From: Nitrososphaerota archaeon
GTDB taxonomy: Archaea > Thermoproteota > Nitrososphaeria > Nitrososphaerales > UBA183
Length of the DNA stretch: 64,000 nucleotides
Direction of reading: 5' to 3'
Assembly: GCA_029785235.1 (NCBI GenBank)
Contig: JAFMAA010000003.1
Location: 6,642-70,641 of the forward strand
Shown: positions 33,699-43,097 of the stretch, one piece after another
Position numbering within the stretch: position 1 is the stretch's first letter
How the letters are laid out: every line of letters begins with the position of its first letter
Translations under genes and position numbers: made by a program
Notes under the pieces: generated by a model
What the model was told of the DNA's origin: nothing
Databases searched by the model: none
Seen by the model: only the letters and a program-made list of their open reading frames with translations

Positions 33699-36152
33699 TT
33701 GGGCGCGCTCGACACCCTACGGTCTTCCATCAGGCGGCCAACCCTTTCACGCCGTTCCGTAATGCTGACGATGGCGCTGGCGATAATCTTCTCCATCGCG
33801 GTCTTGATGAGATCCTATGCCGCGAAGTATGGTTTCTACCTCAATGAGTTCGACCCCTATTATGACTACTATGCGGCCCAGCACATCGTGAACCTCGCTC
33901 ACGAAGAGGGTTTGTACGCGGCCTTCTTCGCTAACCCAGCAGGGTGCGGCCCGACCATCCTCACAAGTTGTCACAACCTGCAGGGCTATTTCTTCTGGCA
34001 TGACATCCAGACATGGTTCCCAGTTGGGCGGAACGTAGCCGCGACTTCCCAGGACGGCCTCCAAATCGGCGGGGCGATGATTTACCTGCTGGTCCACGAT
34101 ATCTTCGGCGTTCAGATAACCCTCTATGACCTCCTGATTGTACTGCCTGTGTTCTTCGGAGCGTTGACTTCAGTCCTATTCTACTTCGTAGTGAGGAAGA
34201 TAGCCGGCGACGCGGCTGGTCTGTTCGCTGCGCTCGTCTTCGCGGTCTCTCCCCCCCTCATTGAAAGAGGGAACCTGGGATGGTACAAGTCAGAGCCCTT
34301 CACCATACTCCTCTTCGTAGCTGCGAGCTACATGTTGCTCACCGTCTTCGACAAAGAGAGGCCCGCGAGAGGACGGGTCCTCCGAGCCCTCGCAGGTGGG
34401 ATTATGATGGGGTATGGCAACACCGCGTGGGGCGGTGGGAACTACTTCACCGCGGCGTTCGGCGTAGTCTTCCTTATCCTTCCATTCTTGAACATCGACC
34501 TCAGCGGTTACTCGCCTGCGATTGTCACATTCACCTCGGCCACCCTCTTCATGAGCGCTGTCTTCCCCTTCCCCGGCGTCCACTTGATCACCGACCCTGT
34601 GGGTCTTGCGCTGATCGGAGGGACCGTGTTCTTCCTTATCGCACAATGGGTTAAGGGCTGGGCGAAGCCGACCGAGTTCAGGCCTACTCTCTTCAAACTC
34701 CTTTTCGGCTTCGGTCTCGGCGGGCTCGCCCTACTGAGCTTCGGCCTGGTCGGAGGGCTGTCACTGAGATACCTCACCGTCTTGGACCCAGGGATAGTCG
34801 CATCAGGTACAACCGCTTCTGACGAACTCGTGAAGTCTGTCGCAGAGCAGGTGGTGCCTACGGGAGCTGACTATTTCACTTCCTATGCGATTCTCATGTC
34901 CTTTGGGATAGTGGGGGCTCTGGTGGCCTTCAAACGCAGAGGTATTCCGATGATCTACGCCCTTGTGTTCGGCCTGACGGGCCTATACTTCTCAGCTTCG
35001 TTCTCTCGCCTGCTGGTCTATTCCTCTCTCGCGCTAGGAATCTTGGGAGGGATTGGTTTCGCCGAGCTCGTCTTTGCCCTGGTAAAGCCGAACGCTACCG
35101 CTCTGGTCAAGAAAAAACAGGTGCCGACTTCACGCAACGAGATGAAAGTCGTCTTCTCGATAGCTGTCATAGCCCTGCTCGTACTACCGGCAGGTACCTA
35201 CTGGATTCCCAATCCTGTCCAGTGCACCTCCAGCGGGCAGCTCTTCTGCGACAACAGTCCTGCCGACTCTGGGGTGAGCATCACCAACGGGGCGACCATC
35301 TACTCTCGGGGCGGGTTCCCTGACTGGATAGACACACTCCAGTGGATGAGACAAAACACGCCGACTAACTCCGTAATCATCGCCTGGTGGGATTACGGCT
35401 ACTGGATTGCGGTCATGGGAAACAGGACCACTTTGATAGATAACGCCACCATCAACAGCTCCAGGATTGCGCAGGTGGGTCGGCTTTTAATGTCCAACTC
35501 CACGCAGGCAGCGGCCATGGCTCAGAGCATGACAGACGGCAGGCCGACCTATGTCGCCATATTCATCACGGGCAGCATAATGCCCGTCTCCTCGTCTACA
35601 ACTGGCACGTCCTACTACTACATATTGCAGGTCCCGAGCGGGGGCGGGTTCACCGCAGGCGGCGGGGACGAGAGCAAGAAGCAGTGGTTTATACGCATCG
35701 GCGGGCTGAACGAGTCAACTTACTTAGAGTGCCCCACAGCCGGCGCTCCACCATGCACCGGCGTCGATGACTTCAACCTGACCCCCTACGGAGCAGATAG
35801 CTCACTCTTCGGCCAGCTCCTCCCATTCCGTTACGCAGGATGGCTCGTCCCCTCGTCGTCGAACACCGGCACCGTCTGTGCCAACTTATTCTACTGCTCC
35901 TTCTCTTCGACCTACCAGCAAGCGAGTAACGGTGCTCCGCCCTACCAGGCGTTCGCCTATCCGGGCACCCTCACCTATCCGTCTAACAGCACCGGTCCGT
36001 TCAGGCTCGCGTACATATCTCCCAGTTTCTCCCTGGCACAGCAGGGCATCTCGGGGACTTCTGCAGGCAACCCATGCCCAGGTGACACGTCTCTCCAGTG
36101 CTTCAACACAATTCTGGTCTATCAATTGGTCCCAGGCAACTACACCGCCTGA
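33699..36152 (+). CDS. aglB: Oligosaccharyltransferase, STT3/AglB family
   Basis: An 817-residue membrane enzyme that transfers lipid-linked glycan to asparagine in N-x-S/T sequons on the outer face of the membrane. The N-terminal half has many transmembrane helices, with the first acidic motif in LNEFDPYYDYY (about residues 48-58). The catalytic WWDYG motif lies near residue 563 in VIIAWWDYGYW. The C-terminal part is an extracellular, Ser/Thr- and Gly-rich domain with its own sequons and several Cys. Length and layout match archaeal AglB. The start is TTG 33699. Confidence 0.95.
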   Translation: MGALDTLRSSIRRPTLSRRSVMLTMALAIIFSIAVLMRSYAAKYGFYLNEFDPYYDYYAAQHIVNLAHEEGLYAAFFANPAGCGPTILTSCHNLQGYFFWHDIQTWFPVGRNVAATSQDGLQIGGAMIYLLVHDIFGVQITLYDLLIVLPVFFGALTSVLFYFVVRKIAGDAAGLFAALVFAVSPPLIERGNLGWYKSEPFTILLFVAASYMLLTVFDKERPARGRVLRALAGGIMMGYGNTAWGGGNYFTAAFGVVFLILPFLNIDLSGYSPAIVTFTSATLFMSAVFPFPGVHLITDPVGLALIGGTVFFLIAQWVKGWAKPTEFRPTLFKLLFGFGLGGLALLSFGLVGGLSLRYLTVLDPGIVASGTTASDELVKSVAEQVVPTGADYFTSYAILMSFGIVGALVAFKRRGIPMIYALVFGLTGLYFSASFSRLLVYSSLALGILGGIGFAELVFALVKPNATALVKKKQVPTSRNEMKVVFSIAVIALLVLPAGTYWIPNPVQCTSSGQLFCDNSPADSGVSITNGATIYSRGGFPDWIDTLQWMRQNTPTNSVIIAWWDYGYWIAVMGNRTTLIDNATINSSRIAQVGRLLMSNSTQAAAMAQSMTDGRPTYVAIFITGSIMPVSSSTTGTSYYYILQVPSGGGFTAGGGDESKKQWFIRIGGLNESTYLECPTAGAPPCTGVDDFNLTPYGADSSLFGQLLPFRYAGWLVPSSSNTGTVCANLFYCSFSSTYQQASNGAPPYQAFAYPGTLTYPSNSTGPFRLAYISPSFSLAQQGISGTSAGNPCPGDTSLQCFNTILVYQLVPGNYTA

Positions 36153-36232
36153 GTCCTCTCAGCCTTATTTCAGTTAGGCTCTGCGGACAGGTCATGGTCA
36201 AGTGGCGTATGTTCAGGTGCGGGTTCGGAGAT

Positions 36233-36427
36233 TCAGGCGCTCGCGGCATCTGTCGGCTTTTCCGACCGTCCTTCTTCGTAAGCCAGCGGGCTCCGATACC
36301 TCGCGTATCTGTCGTCAGGCGAGTAGCGAGCGGGATGGACCGTGACGGCCTTTGCCCCACAGATGGGGCAGCTATCAGCCAGCGTGTATCTGCCACACTG
36401 GGTGCACTTCAACATCAGGCCCCTCAA
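36233..36427 (-). CDS. nop10: H/ACA ribonucleoprotein subunit Nop10
   Basis: A 64-residue zinc protein of the H/ACA pseudouridylation complex. It shows LKCTQCGRYTLADSCPICG (four-cysteine zinc site and the YTL motif) and HPARYSPDDRYARYR, the family's Cbf5-binding tail. TTG 36427 overlaps the eIF2-alpha stop as TTGA; ATG 36415 would give 60 residues and is equally credible. The pairing with eIF2-alpha is common in archaea. Confidence 0.93.
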   Translation of the reverse strand: MRGLMLKCTQCGRYTLADSCPICGAKAVTVHPARYSPDDRYARYRSPLAYEEGRSEKPTDAASA

Positions 36428-37224
36428 GACGACCCGCCATACTTCCTCGATATCTCTCGTTTGAAGCTGAAGGCGTCATGCTTACCCACGCCGTCCTTGA
36501 TCTTCTCGAGTACTGCGTCCATCGCCTTTTCGGCCTGTTTGTAATCGTCGGCTGTTATCCTCACCCTGTAGTGCGGAGCCCCTGCATAGGTGATGCGGAC
36601 ATCCGCAGACGGAGTGGATGCAGCCGCCAGGAGGGTCTTCTTCACTTGCTCTATCCCCTCAGGGGACCTTGAAGACACCTCCACCAGCGCTCCAACCTCG
36701 TACCTGGGGGGTATGATCTTCTCTGATGCGATTTCGGCTATGGCCTTTGTCTCCCTATCCATGAGCCCAGCCCCCGAGAGCCCTTCGGCGCCTCTCCTAG
36801 CAGCTGTCTCCAGAGAGGCGTACAATGTTCCGAACTCCCCCTCGAGTTTCTGTTTCAGTTCCCTTACATGGACTTCATCAATCCCAATCTTCTTGCTCAC
36901 GGCGTCGATGATAGTCAGCGCCCTCTCCTCACGCTTCCACTCAATCACCTTCTGGCGCCTCTCCTCATTGGTCACCTGTCTAAGTGAAAGGTCGATCTCC
37001 CTGCGCACCCTGTTCACCCTGATTACCTTCAGGATGAGTTTCTGTGAGACTTTGGCCACCCTGTCGATGTTCCTGACCCAGCCGGTGGAAATCTCAGAGA
37101 CGTGCAAGAACCCGTTAGTCCCATCGTATTGGTCCAGGTTGACATAGATGCCGTGTGACGTAATCTCTCTGACTGTGCAGACTACAATCTCGCCCGGGTC
37201 GGGGAGTGACCTATCTTCGCCCAC
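36424..37224 (-). CDS. eif2a: Translation initiation factor 2, alpha subunit
   Basis: A 266-residue subunit of the aIF2 GTPase complex that delivers initiator tRNA. The N-terminal S1 domain (about residues 10-85) has EIVVCTVREITSHGIYVNLDQY and GFLHVSEISTGWVRNI. A helical domain then leads into a C-terminal alpha-beta domain (about 175-260) with APHYRVRITADDYKQAEKAM. It sits in the usual L44e-S27e-aIF2alpha-Nop10 order. Confidence 0.95.
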   Translation of the reverse strand: MGEDRSLPDPGEIVVCTVREITSHGIYVNLDQYDGTNGFLHVSEISTGWVRNIDRVAKVSQKLILKVIRVNRVRREIDLSLRQVTNEERRQKVIEWKREERALTIIDAVSKKIGIDEVHVRELKQKLEGEFGTLYASLETAARRGAEGLSGAGLMDRETKAIAEIASEKIIPPRYEVGALVEVSSRSPEGIEQVKKTLLAAASTPSADVRITYAGAPHYRVRITADDYKQAEKAMDAVLEKIKDGVGKHDAFSFKREISRKYGGSS

Positions 37225-37258
37225 GTCTTCATCGGCCTTTCAGGTGGTATTTCTCGGT

Positions 37259-37456
37259 TTAGCCAAGCCGCTTGACCACAGTGGCCAGGACCACCGACTT
37301 GCCGCCCTTGCTCTCGGCGAGCTTCCTCCCACACCCTCTGCATCCGATGTCCTTGGCCGAGTTCGTGAAGAGTATCCTCTCCTCGCCGCAATCGGGGCAC
37401 TTGACGAGCAGAAATGAACTCCTTGTCTTGGGTATCGGCTCCCGGTCGCGTTTCAT
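37259..37456 (-). CDS. rps27e: Ribosomal protein S27e
   Basis: A 65-residue zinc-ribbon ribosomal protein with SSFLLVKCPDCGEERILF and CRGCGRKLAESKGGKS, giving two CxxC pairs. ATG 37456 overlaps the L44e stop as ATGA. Confidence 0.96.
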   Translation of the reverse strand: MKRDREPIPKTRSSFLLVKCPDCGEERILFTNSAKDIGCRGCGRKLAESKGGKSVVLATVVKRLG

Positions 37457-37731
37457 GCAGCTATCTCCGCTTTCCGCAGTCTGATGCCGTCGCGCATGCT
37501 TTCACGATTGCATTCTTTGCACTTCAAACGTAGGGTCGCCTTCTTGGTAGTCTTTGCTGTTCGAATCAGTTCGGGGAACTTTTGGCCGCCATACCCGCGC
37601 TTCCTTCCCGCCTGTCTTCTGGCTCCCCACGACCCCGCGCGTTCTTTCCCTCTCTTGTAAAGCCCGACAGAGTGGCTGGTATGATGTTTACACCAACGGC
37701 AGTAGGTGCTCATTTCCTTTGGGAATTTCAT
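37453..37731 (-). CDS. rpl44e: Ribosomal protein L44e
   Basis: A 92-residue large-subunit protein with a four-cysteine zinc site (YCRWCKHHTSH and LRLKCKECNRES) and the basic GRKRGYGGQKFPELIRTAKT core that enters the tRNA E site. It is first in its operon; CATTTAAGT at 37770-37778 on the other strand reads as its TATA box. Confidence 0.96.
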   Translation of the reverse strand: MKFPKEMSTYCRWCKHHTSHSVGLYKRGKERAGSWGARRQAGRKRGYGGQKFPELIRTAKTTKKATLRLKCKECNRESMRDGIRLRKAEIAA

Positions 37732-37769
37732 ATTCTCACCGAAGCGGATTGGCCCCGGTCTCGCTCATG

Positions 37770-37778
37770 CATTTAAGT
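37770..37778 (-). promoter_or_regulatory. TATA box of the L44e-S27e-aIF2alpha-Nop10 operon
   Basis: On the minus strand ACTTAAATG lies about 43 bases before ATG 37731, so the message has a short untranslated leader of roughly 15 bases. Confidence 0.45.
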
Positions 37779-37935
37779 TTGGCTCGTTCTCCGTTCTCTG
37801 GTCATTCGCCTCAGATTATGCCATGAGGCTGTTGATGGGTCTTCAGTTTCAGGCGGTGTATGTTCGCTTCGAAGTATTCCTGCCAACGCTTATTATCCAA
37901 TCCCAGTTGACTAAGACGAAGGAACCCGACACACC

Positions 37936-38691
37936 TTGTTTCTAGCAAGGACATCCAGCTCTGTTGAATGGCGGGCGGTAGCTGCAGCAGTCAAGACACT
38001 GGTCGAGGAAGCGACTTTTGACGCGAATTCAGAGGGGATCACCTTCCGGGCCATGGACCCCTCACACGTCGCACTAGTCGATCTCGCATGGCCGGTCTCT
38101 GCATGGGCTGCCTATGAGTGTGACAAGCCGTTCCGGTTCTCCATACGCGTCGAAGACTTGGTCCGGACCATCGGGCGGGCTGAGAACAAGGACAGCGTAG
38201 AGATTTCATCAGGAGAGGACGACAGCATCATGATAAAATTCACCAACGGTTACAAGCGTGAGTTCAACATACACCTGATAGAGAGCACCGCAGCCTCCGC
38301 CCCGCTCCCCAAGCTCGAGTTTGACACAAAGATGACACTGACAAAGAGCATATTGGAGAAAGTTCTCGGAGACGTGTCAGTCGTCTCCGACCAGATTACA
38401 CTCACAGCGACGAAGGACAAGCTGACGTTTTCAGGCAAGAGCGACATCGGAAAGGCCGAAATCTCGCTCGCGAAGAACGACGCAGATGTCCTCGAACTGC
38501 AGTCCAATGCCGAAAGCAAGGCTACTTACTCCACTGACTACATCTCGGGGATTCTAAAGGCCCTGGGCGGGGTCGTAGACACGGTCGAACTGGAGTATTC
38601 TACCAAGAAGCCAGTCCGCCTGATGCTGAAGTTGAACGATCAGGGTGCTAAGATGGCGTACTTCCTCGCGCCTAGGGTCTCATCCGACTGA
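37936..38691 (+). CDS. pcn: DNA sliding clamp (PCNA)
   Basis: A 251-residue ring subunit that tethers DNA polymerase and other partners to DNA. It shows EGITFRAMDPSHVALVDLAWP (PCNA signature), the interdomain connector and the C-terminal LMLKLNDQGAKMAYFLAPRV, where partner PIP boxes dock. The start is TTG 37936, with GAAGGAA upstream as a weak ribosome site and GCTTATTAT near 37889-37897 as TATA box. Only one PCNA gene is seen here, consistent with a homotrimer. Confidence 0.95.
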   Translation: MFLARTSSSVEWRAVAAAVKTLVEEATFDANSEGITFRAMDPSHVALVDLAWPVSAWAAYECDKPFRFSIRVEDLVRTIGRAENKDSVEISSGEDDSIMIKFTNGYKREFNIHLIESTAASAPLPKLEFDTKMTLTKSILEKVLGDVSVVSDQITLTATKDKLTFSGKSDIGKAEISLAKNDADVLELQSNAESKATYSTDYISGILKALGGVVDTVELEYSTKKPVRLMLKLNDQGAKMAYFLAPRVSSD

Positions 38692-38794
38692 GGTCGCTGC
38701 CGACCCTGTATACTTGGACTCGCATGATGCTTGTGGCTCCGCATCATGGGGGTTTCGCGAAAACTAGCCCGGTCGCCCGCGCATATTCGACAAT

Positions 38795-40357
38795 ATGGCA
38801 TCCTTCTGCAAACGGTTTTACCTTTCACAATCGTACCTTCACAGGTCGTTGATCAGCCGCCTCGAAGAAGCGACGATACTAGAACTGCAAGCAGCCATGG
38901 AGGCTGGGAAACTCACTTCGAGAGCCTTGGTCCAAGAATATCTCGACCGGATTGCCAAACTAGACAAGGCTGGACCTAGGCTGAACTCGATTGCCGAAGT
39001 AAACCCTGACGCTCTAGTGATAGCCCGACGCTTGGACGAAGAGAGGGTGAAGACAGGCCCGCGAGGGCCGCTGCATGGTATCCCTGTGCTTCTGAAGGAC
39101 AATATCGCCACTACTGACAAGATGGAGACCACCGCAGGTTCACTAGCCCTGATAGGCTCCAGGCCTAGTCGGGAAGCATATGTCGTGAAGAAGCTCCGTG
39201 AGGCGGGAGCAGTGATACTCGGGAAGACCAACCTCAGCGAGTGGGCCAACTTCCGCTCCAGCAACTCTTCCAGCGGATGGAGTGCCCGCGGAGGACAGGT
39301 ACGCAACCCATATGCCCTGGATCGGTCCCCCTGTGGTTCAAGCTCAGGCTCGGCAGTGGCCGCGGCTGCCAACCTAGCTGCGGCTGCCGTCGGCACGGAG
39401 ACCGACGGCTCGGTGCTCTGCCCTTCCTCGGTCAATGGTATCGTAGGCATCAAGACCACCTTGGGACTCATTTCGCGCGCAGGGGTGGTACCAATAGCCC
39501 ACAGTCAGGACACAGTTGGCCCGATGGCGAGGACGGTCGAAGACGCCGCCGTCCTTCTGGGTGCGATGGCGGGCGAAGACAGAATGGACCCGTCAACCCG
39601 GTCAGGCATCGGAAAGTCGCATCGCGACTATACCAAGTTCCTCGATTGCGATGGGATGAGGGGGGTGCGGCTTGGAGTCCCACGTGAGGTATATTTTGGG
39701 TACAGTGACAAAGCCGACGCCATAGCGGAAGCTGCGATAGGTGTGATGCGGAGGATGGGTGCCACAATCGTTGACCCAGCCGACATCCCTTCGGCGAAGC
39801 ATATGGACGAAGGCGAGATGACCGTCCTCTTGCACGAGTTCAAGGCCGATCTGAACCGATATCTTTCACGGCTCGCGTCCTCGAAGGTGCGGTCGCTGAA
39901 AGATGTCATTGCGTTCAACGAGAAGCACAAGGAGAAGGAATTGAAATATTTCGGCCAGGATTTGTTCCTCAAGGCGGAGGCGACCATCGGCCTGAAGGAC
40001 AGAGTGTATCAGACTGCGCTGAAAAAGAACCACAGATTGTCAAGGAAGGAGGGGATTGATTATGTCATGGACAAGCACCACCTGGACGCCCTGGTGGCCC
40101 TGACAGGGGCGCCTGCATGGGTGATAGATCACGTCGACGGTGACCACGGCATAGGGGGTTCGTCCCAGCCCACCGCCCTGGCAGGCTACCCCGCAATCAC
40201 CGTTCCTGCTGGGTTCGTGTTCGATCTCCCTGTGGGTATCACTTTTATGGGTCGGGCTTACAGCGAGCCTATCCTGATCAGGCTCGCTTATGCATTCGAG
40301 CAGGCGAGCCGCCACCGGACCCCTCCAAAGTACCCTCCAACAACGGCTTCTGAGTAG
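38795..40357 (+). CDS. Amidase signature family enzyme
   Basis: A 520-residue serine hydrolase with the Ser-cisSer-Lys triad. The lysine is in IPVLLKDNIAT, and the two serines are in SPCGSSSGSAVAAAANL and the GTETDGSVLCPSS block. The C-terminal QPTALAGYPAITVPAGF matches bacterial/archaeal amidases that act on peptide or aryl amides. The GatA subunit of Asp/Glu-tRNA amidotransferase has the same fold, but no gatB or gatC is near and the C-terminus differs. ATG 38795 gives a poorly conserved 18-residue lead; TTG 38849 starts at the family's usual point and fits GGTTTTA at about 38813 as TATA box. Confidence 0.88.
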   Translation: MASFCKRFYLSQSYLHRSLISRLEEATILELQAAMEAGKLTSRALVQEYLDRIAKLDKAGPRLNSIAEVNPDALVIARRLDEERVKTGPRGPLHGIPVLLKDNIATTDKMETTAGSLALIGSRPSREAYVVKKLREAGAVILGKTNLSEWANFRSSNSSSGWSARGGQVRNPYALDRSPCGSSSGSAVAAAANLAAAAVGTETDGSVLCPSSVNGIVGIKTTLGLISRAGVVPIAHSQDTVGPMARTVEDAAVLLGAMAGEDRMDPSTRSGIGKSHRDYTKFLDCDGMRGVRLGVPREVYFGYSDKADAIAEAAIGVMRRMGATIVDPADIPSAKHMDEGEMTVLLHEFKADLNRYLSRLASSKVRSLKDVIAFNEKHKEKELKYFGQDLFLKAEATIGLKDRVYQTALKKNHRLSRKEGIDYVMDKHHLDALVALTGAPAWVIDHVDGDHGIGGSSQPTALAGYPAITVPAGFVFDLPVGITFMGRAYSEPILIRLAYAFEQASRHRTPPKYPPTTASE

Positions 40358-40424
40358 AGATGCCGTACCACCTGCTGTCCCCCCATGGTCTTCGCTGCGG
40401 CACCAAATCCTCCACGAGGAACCC

Positions 40425-40430
40425 TTAAAT
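40425..40430 (+). promoter_or_regulatory. TATA box of the sulfurtransferase gene
   Basis: TTAAAT at 40425-40430 is about 28 bases before GTG 40455, which supports that start. Confidence 0.5.
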
Positions 40431-40454
40431 CAGGATTATTACATATGTTATAGT

Positions 40455-41306
40455 GTGGGTGAAAGCTACTCGCATCCGGAGGTCATCGTATCCACACAGT
40501 GGGTCTTCGAACACCTGCACGACCCAAAGGTAAGGGTCGCCGAGGTCGACTATGACCCGGCGGCGAACTACAACCAGGGGCACGCCCTCGGCGCCGTCCT
40601 ATTCGACTGGAAGAAGGACATGAACGACTCTCTGAAAAGGGATATACTCTCCAAGGAGCAGTTGGAGGAGCTCTTCCAACGTAACGGCATCTCCAACGAC
40701 ACCACCTTGGTCCTCTACGGTGACTTCAACAACTGGTTCGCTGCATACGCGTTCTGGGACCTCAAATACTACAAGGTCGACAAGGTGAAGCTGATGGACG
40801 GAGGGAGGAAGAAGTGGTTGTTGGAAGACAGGCCGATATCCAAGGACATCCCATCGTACCCGCGCGCCAAGTTCAGTGTCGCCGGGCCAGACACGGCGGT
40901 CAGGATATACCGGGACGAAGTAAGGGCGGCGGTGGGGAAGCCTGACAAGGTCCTAGTCGATGTCAGGGGTCCGAAGGAGTTCACAGGCGAGATAACCGCG
41001 CCGCCGGAATATCCCAACGAGGCAGCCCAGAGAGGGGGCCATATCCCCGGCGCGAAGAACATCCCGTGGGGGATGGCGGTAAACGATGCTGATGGGACCT
41101 TCAAGCCAAGGCAGGAACTTGAAGCGCTGTACACAGCCAAAGGTGTCACCAGAGACAAGGGGGTGATCACCTACTGCAGGATAGGAGAGCGCTCCTCACA
41201 CAGCTGGTTCGTTCTGAAGTACCTGCTTGGGTATCCAGACGTGAAGAACTATGACGGCTCTTGGACTGAGTGGGGTAACTCCATACTCTATCCTGTAGAG
41301 AAGTGA
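40455..41306 (+). CDS. sseA: Thiosulfate/3-mercaptopyruvate sulfurtransferase (two rhodanese domains)
   Basis: A 283-residue tandem rhodanese. The N-terminal domain (about 10-130) carries LVLYGDFNNWFAAYAFWDL in place of an active loop and is catalytically silent. The C-terminal domain has the persulfide cysteine in ITYCRIGERSSHSWFVLKYLLG and VLVDVRGPKEF. GTG 40455 is chosen from its TATA box; the frame remains open upstream inside the amidase. It converges on a gene with a TusA-like domain, suggesting shared sulfur-relay work. Confidence 0.9.
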   Translation: MGESYSHPEVIVSTQWVFEHLHDPKVRVAEVDYDPAANYNQGHALGAVLFDWKKDMNDSLKRDILSKEQLEELFQRNGISNDTTLVLYGDFNNWFAAYAFWDLKYYKVDKVKLMDGGRKKWLLEDRPISKDIPSYPRAKFSVAGPDTAVRIYRDEVRAAVGKPDKVLVDVRGPKEFTGEITAPPEYPNEAAQRGGHIPGAKNIPWGMAVNDADGTFKPRQELEALYTAKGVTRDKGVITYCRIGERSSHSWFVLKYLLGYPDVKNYDGSWTEWGNSILYPVEK

Positions 41307-41309
41307 TAT

Positions 41310-41960
41310 TCAGCCTTTCTTCACTATGAAGTGACTGAGCGCGCCTTCTGGGCGCACCTCTAGGAGGAAGTTTCCAGTCTGGTCCTGCCACCTGGCCATC
41401 TCGATTTCAGCAGTGGGGTCATCGGAGACCAAATGGATAACCGTTCCCCTGGCTGACTTGGCCAGTTCCTCGTCCAGCCGCGCGAGGACGACAGAACACT
41501 CTGCTCCTACTTCGTAAAGCTCGACATCAGGGAAGGCGGCGAAGCAACGGACCCCCATGGAACGGTGTCTCTCTTCAAGTGTCGGGGTGGCGACTTCGAG
41601 AGAGCGAAGCCTACACCGTCCCCCCACGTTCTCCACCAGAGCCAGCCACCCGTCGCCGAAGGGGTCCCTGTTGACGATGCGCGGATTCTTCCCGAGCGTC
41701 TCATTTGGCTTCTTCACGACACATTCAAACGGCGCCCGGACCACGTCGAAGTGTCTGGGGCCTTCCACAGCGGCCAGCGAATGTCCCTCAGCAATCCTGG
41801 ATTCCTCAGGTTTCACCGAGACAGCAGTGAACCCCCCCGAAAGCCAGGAGACTAGAGGCGTGACACCAACTCTCCATAGGCTCCCCTCGAGGCGCCCCCA
41901 CGTCCCGAACTCGGGATCATACAGCATGTCATCCCTGTATTCGCAACCGCCAACTTTCAT
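41310..41960 (-). CDS. H-protein-like domain fused to a TusA-like domain
   Basis: A 216-residue protein. Residues about 1-112 follow the GcvH fold closely (YDPEFGTWGRLEGSLWRVGV, GHSLAAVEGPRHFDVVRAPF, NPRIVNRDPFGDGWLALVE). The lipoyl lysine position is Arg69, so it cannot be lipoylated in the normal way. Residues about 140-216 look like TusA/SirA, with the reactive cysteine retained as Cys155 (VGAECSVVL in place of CPxP) and a clear VIHLVSDDPTAEIEMARWQ strand-helix. ATG 41960 begins the H-like fold. The tail-to-tail rhodanese gene ends three bases away. A sulfur-carrier role is inferred from domains and neighbour, not shown. Confidence 0.75.
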   Translation of the reverse strand: MKVGGCEYRDDMLYDPEFGTWGRLEGSLWRVGVTPLVSWLSGGFTAVSVKPEESRIAEGHSLAAVEGPRHFDVVRAPFECVVKKPNETLGKNPRIVNRDPFGDGWLALVENVGGRCRLRSLEVATPTLEERHRSMGVRCFAAFPDVELYEVGAECSVVLARLDEELAKSARGTVIHLVSDDPTAEIEMARWQDQTGNFLLEVRPEGALSHFIVKKG

Positions 41961-42093
41961 GCTCAAAAGGGTGGACCGGGGGGTCTTAGAGCATTTGCGG
42001 CCAGTGCAGGCGAACACCGGCTTCAGTGGTCTATCTCCGGCACGGAATGGCTCGTTGAATTCCTGAAATAGCGGCTCGCGATAGTAGACAGCC

Positions 42094-42561
42094 TTGTTTC
42101 ACGATGGCCCCCGCCTAGTTGTAATCCGTAGTGCTTCTGTGCTCTTCGGATTCTTCCTCGGACTGGTGGGCGCCTCCCTGGACCTGTATTCAGCATATCA
42201 ATTCATGGTCGGGCCTTCTCAGAATCCCATGCCCGCGCCCGCTGCGGGGATGCTGACTATCCAATTCGTCGGGCCTGGGTTCCTCTTTGGGGTCGGTGGC
42301 GCTGCATTGGGGATTTTTGTACTTGCATCCGCTGCGGCGAGCATATCGGCCTTCGGGGCCGCCCACATGAGAGCGTTCGGGGGATTGATGATTGTCTATG
42401 GACTCCTCATGGTATTGACAGGGTCATCCATGGGAGGGATGGCGTCAGCCAAGGGGCCGGAGTCCTTTCTTGGCTTCGGAATGTTGCTGGTGGGAGGACT
42501 CATGGCGATCAACGGTTTCATGATGCTGAGGGAAGCCGCGCTCTCGCCCAACTCGATGTAG
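42094..42561 (+). CDS. Four-helix membrane protein, unknown
   Basis: A 155-residue protein with four hydrophobic segments (about residues 15-35, 58-85, 92-112 and 122-145), rich in Gly, Ala and Met and without a recognised catalytic motif. TTG 42094 is the outer start; GTG 42139 begins the first helix and is also possible. It stands alone ahead of a cupin gene. Paralogues of this type are common in thaumarchaea, but I cannot assign a function. Confidence 0.55.
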   Translation: MFHDGPRLVVIRSASVLFGFFLGLVGASLDLYSAYQFMVGPSQNPMPAPAAGMLTIQFVGPGFLFGVGGAALGIFVLASAAASISAFGAAHMRAFGGLMIVYGLLMVLTGSSMGGMASAKGPESFLGFGMLLVGGLMAINGFMMLREAALSPNSM

Positions 42562-42617
42562 TAGACTGTGCCCAGGGGCGCTTATCTTAAAGCGGACCGT
42601 GCGGGTGACCACGCACA

Positions 42618-42986
42618 ATGACGGTGAAGCCAGATGGGTCAGTGAGGCGTCAGCCTGTCGAGAACGCCGTCGATACAGAGATCGAGTGGCTGGTCGACAG
42701 ACACGATGGCGCGCCAAACTTCGAGATGAGGAGATTCAGGATCAGACCGGGAGGGAGCATCCCGAAGCACCTCCATCCGGCGATAGAGCACGAACAGTAT
42801 GTGCTGCAGGGGCGGTACAAAGTGGGGATCGGTGACCAGATCCACGAAGTGAAGAAGGGAGACTCCATCTACATCCCCAAAGGCACTCTGCACTGGTACC
42901 AGAACACGGGGGACCAGGACGCGGAGTTCCTCTGTATAGTCCCCAAGACAGAGAAGTACGACTCAGTCTATCCGAAAGTAGAATGA
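42618..42986 (+). CDS. Cupin-domain protein
   Basis: A 122-residue single-domain cupin. Motif 1 is GGSIPKHLHPAIEHEQYVLQG with the His-x-His and Glu metal ligands, and motif 2 is GDSIYIPKGTLHWYQNTG with the last His. It should bind a metal ion in a small beta barrel. Such proteins act as dioxygenases, isomerases or ligand sensors; nothing narrows the choice. TATCTTAAA near 42586-42594 reads as a TATA box. Confidence 0.85.
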   Translation: MTVKPDGSVRRQPVENAVDTEIEWLVDRHDGAPNFEMRRFRIRPGGSIPKHLHPAIEHEQYVLQGRYKVGIGDQIHEVKKGDSIYIPKGTLHWYQNTGDQDAEFLCIVPKTEKYDSVYPKVE

Positions 42987-43097
42987 CGGCAGTCCTAGCA
43001 CAGACAGCCGAATCAGACGTAGCACATCCTGCACCAGAGGAGCAGGATTAGACGTGGGTGCTGCTCTCCGGATTAATCTAGGACAACGGGCTCAGAG

